NCBI GenBank assembly: GCA_919902625.1
Contig: CAKKRO010000143.1
Coordinates: forward strand, 1-6,922
Reading direction: 5' to 3'
Length of the DNA: 6,922 bases
Source: Nitrosomonadaceae bacterium
GTDB taxonomy: Bacteria > Pseudomonadota > Gammaproteobacteria > Burkholderiales > Nitrosomonadaceae
Below, piece after piece: positions 1 through 6,137 of the stretch (within the stretch, counting starts at the first letter, position 1; every line of letters starts with the position of its first letter). The notes beneath the pieces were generated by a model. It worked only from the letters and a program-made list of their open reading frames with translations. It made no database searches and was not told where the DNA came from. Position numbers and translations under genes: made by a program.

Positions 1-18
1 TTAAAATTTATAAAATCT

Positions 19-51
19 GATATTCGGGTGATCAAGCGATACTCGAATATC
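19..51 (-). terminator. Probable rho-independent terminator after topB, possibly bidirectional
   Basis: A perfect 8-bp inverted repeat, GATATTCG (19-26) and CGAATATC (44-51), lies 7 bases past the topB stop codon. The inner bases 28-42 can extend the stem with one bulged base, closing on a 4-nt loop (aagc, 34-37). On the minus strand the hairpin is followed by a T-rich tail (complement of 1-16), as expected for a terminator of the topB transcript. On the plus strand it is followed by TTTT (52-55), so it could also stop rightward transcription from a gene left of the window. The stem is AT-rich, and the minus-strand T tract is interrupted, so strength is uncertain. Confidence 0.6.
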
Positions 52-57
52 TTTTGG

Positions 58-2574
58 TTACGAAGCAGTTTTGCCGGGTGATTGGGTTTTTGATGATTTT
101 GTCTTGGATTTTTCTTCAGTTGTTTTCTTGGGAGTTTTCTGTTCAAACTCAAAACCAATCTTTCCATCGGTATTTCTGACCAAATAGGCTGAAAAGGGCC
201 TGCCCTTTTTGGAGATGAATTTTGTGAGCAGATCTGTTTTTCCGGTTTCCAGTAGTTTGATTATCTGTTCACGTTCTATCGGGCGTTCAAGGATGATTTT
301 CCCTGTTTTGAAGTTGCAAGTACGGTCTGCTCCGACAGATTTCTCGCAAATATAATGCATGCCATGTTCATAAACAGCATGATTGCATTTGGGGCATTGA
401 CCTAAAGGCGTTTGATTGCTGAAATCCACTTCTTCATGATCTTCATCGCTATTACCGAAATCAAATTTCATTTCAAAAGTATCGGTGAGCTGGATGTTGG
501 CATTAAATGATCGCCCCATTTTGCTTCGGAAACCTTGCAGAGGACCGACTTCGCGTTGGGTGATCAATGTTTCCATTTCTTCAACTTCAAATTGACGTCC
601 CGCCAGAATTTTCCAGAGTGCAAAATCACATTTCTGGCATTGGAATTTTTTGTAGGTTTCGTGCACCACCCCGCCACATTTGGGGCAAGGTGATTTTAGT
701 ATTGAGAAATCACCTGCAATCGTTTCTCCACGATGTGTTTTGGCTTGCTCCACAATGTGGCGCGTCATTTCGGCAATCTTTTCCATAAACGCACTGCGTT
801 TCAGATTACCCTGCTCAATCTGGCGTAACTGGAATTCCCAATTTCCTGTTAATTCAGGTGAAATAAGCTCAGGAACTTTGAGGCCACGTAATAATGTAAT
901 CAGTGAAAAGGCTTTGGCAGTGGGGTGAAGCTCGCGCCCGACGCGCTGGAGGTAATTTTCAAATACCAAACCCTCAATAATGGCTGCGCGTGTTGCCGGC
1001 GTGCCCAGACCTTTTGTACTCATGGCTGCGCGCAATTCTTCATCTTCGACCAGCTTGCCTGCGCCTTCCATGGCCGAAAGCAATGTGGCTTCATTAAATC
1101 TTGCGGGCGGGCGAGTCTGGCTGGCGATGATTTCGATTTCTTCAGTCGTGACGGGTTCGCCGGGTGTAATCGCAATGAGCGTTGTGTCATCTTCCAGGTC
1201 ATTACTTTTGACGGATTTGCCATAAACAGCTTGCCATCCAGGGTTAACCATGACTTTACCTTCAGTTTTGAAAGGTTCACTTTCAACCCGGGTGATACGG
1301 GTGGTAATCAGAAATTCTGCTGCGGGAAAGAAAATGGCCAAAAAGCGTTTTGTAACCAGATCATACAGTTTTGTCTCAGCTTCATTCAATTTGCCTGGAT
1401 TGAGGGCGGTTGGAATGATGGCAAAATGGTCTGAGATCTTGGTATTGTTGAAAATACGTTTGTTTGGAATCACCCAGTTTGATGTCAAAATCTGTTGGGC
1501 AAATTTTCCATAACCGGTTTTTCCCAAACTTTGCAAAGTATCCTTAACGGTGGCGATGTAGTCTTCCGGGAGTGCGCGTGAATCCGTTCGCGGATAAGTC
1601 AATACTTTATGTTTTTCATATAAAGCTTGCGCCAGACCGAGTGTCGTTTTGGCAGAAAAGCCAAAGCGGCTGTTAGCATCCCGCTGTAAACTGGTCAGGT
1701 CATAAAGCAATGGGCAGATTTCTTTGGTTGGCTTGCTTTCTTCATTAACAATGCCGGACTTTCCCTGACATTTGTCACGAATGATTTCGGCTTTCTTTTG
1801 TTCCCATAGCCGCTCAGGTCTTGATTCTTGATTGGTTTTATCTTTAGTGAATTTTTCATCAAACCACTTGCCAATATAATCGCCATTGCCAGTTGCAAAT
1901 GTCGCATGAATTTCCCAATAATCCTGAGGTCTGAACTTCTTGATTTTTTCTTCACGTTCGACAAGAATGGCCAATGTAGGGGTTTGAACTCGCCCTACTG
2001 TAGTTTTATGAAACCCGCCTTCCTGAGAATTAAAAGCGGTCATAGCGCGCGTGCCATTAATACCCACCAGCCAATCTGACTCTGAACGGCTGACTGCAGC
2101 TTCAGCCAGCGATTGTACTTCTGAGTTATCCAGCAATTTTGTGAATCCACCACGAATCGCATCGGGTGTCATGGATTGTAACCAGAGGCGTTTGATGGGT
2201 TTATTAATACCCACATGGCGTACGATGTAATAGAAAATCAGTTCGCCTTCACGTCCTGCGTCACATGCGTTGATCAGGGTGTCAACATCTTTACGCTTGA
2301 TGAGCTTGCTTAGAAGCTTTAAGCGCGAGGAGGTTTTTTCGATCGGACTCAGATCAAAATGCGATGGAATGACGGGCAAGTTTGCAAAACTCCACTTGCC
2401 GCGTTTTACTTCGTATTCTTCCGGGATGGCAAGCTCGAGCAAATGCCCCACCGCTGAGGACACAATGTATTGATCATTCTCAAAGTAATCAGTGTGTTTG
2501 GTAAAGTTACCCAATACCCGGGCAATATCTGCTGCAACAGAAGGCTTCTCAGCAATAATCAGGGATTTATTCAT
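58..2574 (-). CDS. topB: DNA topoisomerase III (type IA, TopB class), 838 aa
   Basis: Type IA topoisomerase: cuts one DNA strand through a 5'-phosphotyrosine and passes another strand, relaxing negative supercoils and decatenating replication or recombination intermediates. Numbered from the ATG at 2574, the TOPRIM domain opens with IIAEKPS (Glu9) and carries DAGREGE (Asp105-Glu111). The catalytic Tyr327 lies in LTYPRTDS. GRVQTPTLA (194-202) and KGLGTPATR (521-529) are further family signatures. The C-terminus has two cysteine clusters, C630/C633/C646/C649 and C727/C730/C743/C753, within repeats typical of long TopB proteins, then a Lys/Ser/Thr-rich tail. The open frame continues 7 codons upstream to a GTG at 2595. 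I prefer the ATG because the protein then starts MNKSLIIAEKP as in relatives, and GGGA sits 5 nt before it. It is the last gene of the leftward unit, 171 bp after smg, at the position of yrdD in E. coli. The second TOPRIM Asp of DxD is Gly, a normal variant in this subclass. Confidence 0.93.
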   Translation of the reverse strand: MNKSLIIAEKPSVAADIARVLGNFTKHTDYFENDQYIVSSAVGHLLELAIPEEYEVKRGKWSFANLPVIPSHFDLSPIEKTSSRLKLLSKLIKRKDVDTLINACDAGREGELIFYYIVRHVGINKPIKRLWLQSMTPDAIRGGFTKLLDNSEVQSLAEAAVSRSESDWLVGINGTRAMTAFNSQEGGFHKTTVGRVQTPTLAILVEREEKIKKFRPQDYWEIHATFATGNGDYIGKWFDEKFTKDKTNQESRPERLWEQKKAEIIRDKCQGKSGIVNEESKPTKEICPLLYDLTSLQRDANSRFGFSAKTTLGLAQALYEKHKVLTYPRTDSRALPEDYIATVKDTLQSLGKTGYGKFAQQILTSNWVIPNKRIFNNTKISDHFAIIPTALNPGKLNEAETKLYDLVTKRFLAIFFPAAEFLITTRITRVESEPFKTEGKVMVNPGWQAVYGKSVKSNDLEDDTTLIAITPGEPVTTEEIEIIASQTRPPARFNEATLLSAMEGAGKLVEDEELRAAMSTKGLGTPATRAAIIEGLVFENYLQRVGRELHPTAKAFSLITLLRGLKVPELISPELTGNWEFQLRQIEQGNLKRSAFMEKIAEMTRHIVEQAKTHRGETIAGDFSILKSPCPKCGGVVHETYKKFQCQKCDFALWKILAGRQFEVEEMETLITQREVGPLQGFRSKMGRSFNANIQLTDTFEMKFDFGNSDEDHEEVDFSNQTPLGQCPKCNHAVYEHGMHYICEKSVGADRTCNFKTGKIILERPIEREQIIKLLETGKTDLLTKFISKKGRPFSAYLVRNTDGKIGFEFEQKTPKKTTEEKSKTKSSKTQSPGKTAS

Positions 2575-2579
2575 GAATT

Positions 2580-2583
2580 TCCC
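2580..2583 (-). promoter_or_regulatory. Shine-Dalgarno site of topB
   Basis: On the minus strand GGGA stands 5 nt before the ATG at 2574. This supports that ATG over the upstream in-frame GTG at 2595, before which no comparable purine run is seen. Confidence 0.5.
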
Positions 2584-2682
2584 GCAAAAGATCACGAACT
2601 GTCAATACTTGATTAAGTAGATTTGTTATCGCTGAATTGGAGTGATGCATAAGGGGTGCAGGCATATTTAATGAGTGTGTTG

Positions 2683-2706
2683 AACCATCCAGTCCGGGAG
2701 ATGGTT
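2683..2706 (-). repeat. Inverted repeat in the smg-topB gap
   Basis: AACCATC (2683-2689) and GATGGTT (2700-2706) form a perfect 7-bp stem around a 10-nt loop, about 40 nt past the smg stop and about 110 nt before the topB start. No T tract follows on either strand, so it does not look like an intrinsic terminator. It could be a processing or stability element in the transcript, or chance. Confidence 0.3.
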
Positions 2707-2745
2707 GGGTATGACTAAATGATAGATAAAGAGCGCGAATTAGTA

Positions 2746-3204
2746 TTAATGCCGATAATGAGAATCGCTGACTATCAACAATTTCTCAAGTATGGCGTCA
2801 TCAGTCAGTTGGTTCTGGATCCAAAGTTCTGTTAACACAATCAGTTTGATTTTTTCTAGACTGGATGAATGTTCATCCATCGCCAGCACTCGATCAATCA
2901 ATAATTCCCGCTGTAATGGGTTGATAATATTGGCTTGTTCCAGGAAACTGATAAACCCCCGCCCTTCAGTATCGATTTTTTCCATTTCATAGCCGGTGTA
3001 ACAGCGAAAAGAATCATTCTCGGCAAAGCTGGCTGGATAATCGCCGGTATCATGGCGTGCGAGTTCTGAGAGCCAATCAAGCGTCTCGGTAATATCCTCA
3101 TCTGCAAATCCGGCCATGGTGAGTTTACGAGTCAATGTGGCAGAATCCGGATAGCTGCCCGAGTCAAAATAATTTTCAAATAAATAAACAAGTATATCGA
3201 ACAT
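2746..3204 (-). CDS. smg: Smg family protein (DUF494), 152 aa
   Basis: A small cytosolic protein of the Smg/DUF494 family, whose function is unknown. The start MFDILVYLFENYF is the hallmark of the family. Other family-like segments are the helical GFADEDITETLDWLSEL (32-48), the block GRGFISFLEQ (81-90), RELLIDRVLAMD (99-110) and the C-terminal KIKLIVLTELW (118-128). The length is normal for the family, with no signal peptide, transmembrane segment or obvious catalytic motif. The acidic helical composition fits a small all-helical protein. The ATG at 3204 has no clear Shine-Dalgarno site, so translation may depend on the upstream genes. It lies 68 bp after dprA and 171 bp before topB; the dprA-smg pairing is conserved across beta- and gammaproteobacteria. 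Any link to DNA processing is inferred from that context only. Confidence 0.93.
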   Translation of the reverse strand: MFDILVYLFENYFDSGSYPDSATLTRKLTMAGFADEDITETLDWLSELARHDTGDYPASFAENDSFRCYTGYEMEKIDTEGRGFISFLEQANIINPLQRELLIDRVLAMDEHSSSLEKIKLIVLTELWIQNQLTDDAILEKLLIVSDSHYRH

Positions 3205-3272
3205 GATTGTGTTTAATGAGTGGCAAGTATGTTGGCAGAATTAGCAGTTTCTGGTTAACTTCCGGTTAGATG

Positions 3273-4373
3273 TTATTGAATTCGCTGATAGCATCCGCCC
3301 GGTAAACTGCTAATCTGGCCGTCAAGCTCGAGCGTTAATAGCATGGCTGATACTACTTCAGCCGTCAAGCCGCTGCGAGCACACAAAGTATCAATATCAA
3401 CGGCATCATAACCTAGGTGTTTGAGTAATACGGTGTTTTCAGTTGACTGTTCAGTAGTAAATTCTTCTCTTTGATTGTTATTTTTACCGTTAGACAAGGG
3501 AAGGCAGCTTAGTTCATCCAAAATATCCTGAGTATTTTCTACCAGTTTGGCGCCTTGTTTAATCAGTGCGTGACAGCCTTTTGACAGGGGCGAATGAATG
3601 GAACCGGGGATCGCCATTACTTCACGCCCTTGATCCAATGCCTGACGTGCTGTGATCAGTGATCCGCTGCGTAATGCGGCTTCAACCACCAGACAGCCCT
3701 GGCTCATACCACTGATAATACGATTCCTGCGCGGAAAATTCCTTCCGATAGCAGGTGTGCCGAGTGGAAACTCGGAAATCAATGCGCCTTCTTTCGCCAG
3801 CTTATGAGCTAAAGGATGGTTTTTTGCCGGATAAACAATATCCAAACCGGTGCCGACAACTGCGATGCTGGCAGCAACGCCACGTAAACCACCTTGGTGA
3901 GCGGCGGTATCAATACCGAGCGCCATGCCACTGATGATGCAGAGCCCGGCATTGCTGGCTGCTTCAGAAAAGGCTTCAGCATTGGATAAGCCCTGAGGTG
4001 TGGCATTGCGGCTGCCAACGACTGCCAGAGCCAGTTCTTGCAAGAGTTCCCGCCGGCCTTTGAAATAAAGGAGTGGGGGCGGATCGGCGATATTGAGTAA
4101 TTGTGCGGGGTAATCAAGGTCAGCTAAAGTAATGATCGCATTGGTAGGATCTTCCAGCCATTTGAGTGCTGCGGCAATTTTATTGCCATCAGCGCCTTGC
4201 TTGATGTGTTTGGCAATGGGGGGTTTTACGATCCGTTCAAGTGCTGTGGTAGTCGCTGAAAAGATTGCCGCAGGTTCGCCAAAGGCAATCAGAAGCCGGC
4301 GGATCGATTCCCCGCCCAGGCCGTCAATCAGATTGAGATGGAGCCATGATTCAATGTCGGGGGCATATTTCAT
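3273..4373 (-). CDS. dprA: DNA processing protein DprA (Smf), 366 aa
   Basis: DprA binds single-stranded DNA entering by natural transformation, shields it from nucleases and loads RecA. The N-terminal part (about 8-45) looks like the small SAM/HhH-type domain (HLNLIDGLGGESIRRLL). The Rossmann-like core (about 80-288) carries VVGSRNATPQG (118-128), SGMALGIDTAAH (148-159), VGTGLDIVYP (173-182), FPRRNRIISG (213-222) and EAALRSGSLITA (231-242), all strong family signatures. After a polar, Asn/Gln/Glu-rich linker (about 294-312) comes a winged-helix-like C-terminal domain (about 313-365), so this is the full three-part form. The ATG at 4373 follows the stop of the TsaP-like gene by 18 bp, with only a weak GCGG as ribosome site, suggesting cotranscription and perhaps translational coupling. 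dprA also occurs in non-competent bacteria, so its presence alone does not prove competence. Confidence 0.97.
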   Translation of the reverse strand: MKYAPDIESWLHLNLIDGLGGESIRRLLIAFGEPAAIFSATTTALERIVKPPIAKHIKQGADGNKIAAALKWLEDPTNAIITLADLDYPAQLLNIADPPPLLYFKGRRELLQELALAVVGSRNATPQGLSNAEAFSEAASNAGLCIISGMALGIDTAAHQGGLRGVAASIAVVGTGLDIVYPAKNHPLAHKLAKEGALISEFPLGTPAIGRNFPRRNRIISGMSQGCLVVEAALRSGSLITARQALDQGREVMAIPGSIHSPLSKGCHALIKQGAKLVENTQDILDELSCLPLSNGKNNNQREEFTTEQSTENTVLLKHLGYDAVDIDTLCARSGLTAEVVSAMLLTLELDGQISSLPGGCYQRIQ

Positions 4374-4391
4374 GAATGTACCGCATTAATT

Positions 4392-5426
4392 TTATGGTGT
4401 TTTAACGGCATCCAGGATTTTAATAGATTGTGTGCTTTGTACGATTAAAGCATAGGATATTTTATCAAAAACACGGAATATGAATACCAGTCCGGTTCTT
4501 TCATCAGGCAATTGTACCATTTTCCCTGTGAGGGATTTGGCTTGGCTTTTTCGATAGACCGCAAGCACATGCCCCATTTCCAGGCCATCTTGTTCGCCTT
4601 TATTCAGTGTGACAATGGCTCCTCTGCCGATTTCAGTCACACCGCCATAGACGGAAATAATTCGACCATTGATTGAAGATTCCGGCGCATGGGGCGCGTA
4701 GTTGTTGAAAATAATATCAGGAGAAGGAACCAGGCGATCGCCTTTCAGTATTTCTTCCGAGGCGCGGGTAATGGTTACAGTGCTGACATCAGCAAAAACA
4801 TTCGCTTTGACATTTCCTAAGTAGATAGCCTCATAGCCGAGGATTTGATCATTGTGGTCAGGATCTTTCAGAGCCTTGCCGGGGCGGAAAATTTGCCATG
4901 CGGTGCCTTTATCTTCCGGCAGTCCGCTGACATAAACCGTATTGCCGGTACTCAAAACGACCCGGTTATCACTGGATCCCAGTATATAGGGGGCATTGGC
5001 TAAACCATCTTTTTCAATAACCAGCGGTTGGCTTAAAAAAGGTTCGATTGCGGATGCCGGGATGCTGGGAATAGCTGCGGTGCTAGGCTGTTCTGTGCGT
5101 ATTTTCGGTGAGAGCTTGACCGTTCTGATATCCGCGTTATCTTCAGCAAGACGCAGCCGGCTTCCATAAGGTGTTTTTTCCAGCACTATAATATCACCAG
5201 GGTATATTCTGTGCGGATTCTTGACCTGTTCACGATTGAGTCCCCAGATCTCGGGCCAGCGCCAGGGATCTTTAAGAAATCTGGAAGCGATTCCCCACAG
5301 GGTATCGCCGGGTACAACAACGTGCTGATCGGGTGTGTCACTCCGAAGTATAATATTCTCAGCTTGGGCGGGCGTAACAGAAAGCAGGCCTAGGAATAAA
5401 ATCATAGATATAATAGGCTTTCGCAT
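4392..5426 (-). CDS. tsaP: Secreted LysM-domain protein, TsaP-like (type IV pilus secretin-associated), 344 aa
   Basis: Probable periplasmic peptidoglycan-binding protein. A signal peptide (1-22) has a positive start MRK, a hydrophobic core and the cleavage context AQA|EN. One LysM domain follows at about 35-82 (VVVPGDTLWGIASRFLKD, then NPHRIYPGDIIVL). The remaining part is mostly beta-type, with a glycine-rich stretch (VTLNKGEQDGLEMGHVLAVY, 273-292) resembling the FlgT C-terminal-like region of TsaP. Established for the family: TsaP joins a LysM and a FlgT_C-like domain, binds peptidoglycan and associates with the PilQ secretin of type IV pili; Pseudomonas PA0020 sits in the same def-LysM-dprA order. 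The specific TsaP name is inferred from architecture, length and position. The frame is open up to a GTG at 5456, but the ATG at 5426 gives a clean signal peptide and has GGAG 6 nt upstream. It is the first gene of the leftward unit, 18 bp before dprA. Confidence 0.85.
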   Translation of the reverse strand: MRKPIISMILFLGLLSVTPAQAENIILRSDTPDQHVVVPGDTLWGIASRFLKDPWRWPEIWGLNREQVKNPHRIYPGDIIVLEKTPYGSRLRLAEDNADIRTVKLSPKIRTEQPSTAAIPSIPASAIEPFLSQPLVIEKDGLANAPYILGSSDNRVVLSTGNTVYVSGLPEDKGTAWQIFRPGKALKDPDHNDQILGYEAIYLGNVKANVFADVSTVTITRASEEILKGDRLVPSPDIIFNNYAPHAPESSINGRIISVYGGVTEIGRGAIVTLNKGEQDGLEMGHVLAVYRKSQAKSLTGKMVQLPDERTGLVFIFRVFDKISYALIVQSTQSIKILDAVKTP

Positions 5427-5432
5427 GGATGA

Positions 5433-5436
5433 CTCC
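5433..5436 (-). promoter_or_regulatory. Shine-Dalgarno site of the tsaP-like gene
   Basis: GGAG on the minus strand stands 6 nt before the ATG at 5426. It decides this start over the GTG at 5456, which lacks a ribosome site and would put ten extra residues before the signal peptide. Confidence 0.65.
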
Positions 5437-5444
5437 AATAGCAG

Positions 5445-5473
5445 GTTATAGAGCACACGGAATAACTGGCTAA
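5445..5473 (-). promoter_or_regulatory. Candidate sigma-70 promoter of the tsaP-dprA-smg-topB unit
   Basis: On the minus strand TTAGCC (5473-5468) and TATAAC (5450-5445) are separated by 17 bp. The -10 matches the consensus at five of six positions, the -35 at only three. Transcription would start near 5438, leaving a leader of only about 11 nt with the GGAG at its 5' edge, which is tight. No equally good promoter for def was found on the plus strand of this 96-bp divergent region. Confidence 0.3.
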
Positions 5474-5522
5474 TGATACGGTCTAAATGAGTATTTGGTT
5501 TATCAAACTATACGATTTTTTC

Positions 5523-6026
5523 ATGGCTATTCTAAAAATATTGCAATATCCAGATGAGAGACTACATACAGTAGCGGCTCCCGTAGCGCAGGTCACAGAT
5601 AAAACCCGCCTGTTGATAAAGGATATGGCGGAAACAATGTATGCGGCGCCTGGAATAGGACTGGCGGCAACACAAGTGGATGTGCACGAGCGTGCCATTG
5701 TGATTGACACTTCTGAAACACATGATCAATTACTTGTTTTGATCAACCCGGAAATTATTGCCAGTGATGGCATATCTGATTATGAGGAAGGCTGCTTGTC
5801 CGTTCCAGGTATCTACGGAAAAGTACGGCGCGCCGCATCGATTACTGTAAGAGCCTTAAATGTTGAAGGCGAATCCTTTGTTCTGGATGCAAGCGGGTTA
5901 CTGGCAGTATGTATTCAGCACGAAATGGATCATTTGGCTGGGAAAGTATTTGTTGAATACTGGTCACGGCTCAAGCAAGCACGCACTCTGGCAAGATTAA
6001 AGAAAAAACAGCGCAGCACAATGTAA
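5523..6026 (+). CDS. def: Peptide deformylase, 167 aa
   Basis: Removes the N-terminal formyl group from nascent proteins at the ribosome, using a bound metal (Fe2+ in the family). Numbered from the ATG at 5523, all three motifs are intact: GIGLAATQ (44-51), EGCLS (89-93) and QHEMDH (132-137). Metal ligands are predicted to be Cys91, His133 and His137, with Glu134 as catalytic base. The basic tail (KQARTLARLKKKQRSTM) is normal for proteobacterial Def. The frame opens 12 codons earlier at an ATG at 5487, but those residues (SIWFIKLYDFF) are hydrophobic and not family-like, while MAILKILQYPDERL is the usual start. Neither ATG has a good Shine-Dalgarno site. It is divergent from the tsaP-like gene and precedes fmt by 111 bp, completing the formyl-methionine cycle. 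Confidence 0.97.
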   Translation: MAILKILQYPDERLHTVAAPVAQVTDKTRLLIKDMAETMYAAPGIGLAATQVDVHERAIVIDTSETHDQLLVLINPEIIASDGISDYEEGCLSVPGIYGKVRRAASITVRALNVEGESFVLDASGLLAVCIQHEMDHLAGKVFVEYWSRLKQARTLARLKKKQRSTM

Positions 6027-6137
6027 ATGCGTGCGCGGTATCGCTGGTAACATAAAAGCCGCCTGGTTGACGCTCTTCTTCTGCTGATGACATCCGGTCG
6101 ATGGCGGTTAAATTAATGCACGATCAACACATTTAAG

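Noticed and set aside
925..1434. 169-codon plus-strand open frame opposite topB, cysteine- and phenylalanine-rich
   Set aside because: It lies wholly antisense to a well-conserved part of topB, has odd composition and no recognisable domain; it is a shadow of the real gene.
447..2260. Possible loss of activity because the TOPRIM motif reads DAGREGE and not DxDREGE
   Set aside because: Gly at this place is a common natural variant in TopB-class enzymes; the other acidic residues and the catalytic Tyr are intact.
2575..2605. Perfect TTGACA on the minus strand (2605-2600) as the -35 of a topB promoter
   Set aside because: The -10 position 17 bp on reads GGAAAT, only three matches, and overlaps the topB ribosome site, so transcription would begin at or after the start codon.
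3253..3269. GGTTA repeated twice, with a small TAAC/GTTA hairpin between dprA and smg
   Set aside because: Only 4 bp of stem and no T tract; expected by chance at this size.
5427..5456. Ten-residue extension of the LysM protein from a GTG
   Set aside because: It would bury the signal peptide start; the ATG at 5426 has GGAG at a good distance.
5487..5522. Upstream in-frame ATG extending Def by 12 residues
   Set aside because: The added residues are hydrophobic and unlike Def N-termini, there is no Shine-Dalgarno site, and the internal start MAILKILQYP matches the family.
6027..6050. Seven-codon frame directly after the def stop
   Set aside because: Too short, no ribosome site, and nothing to separate it from chance.
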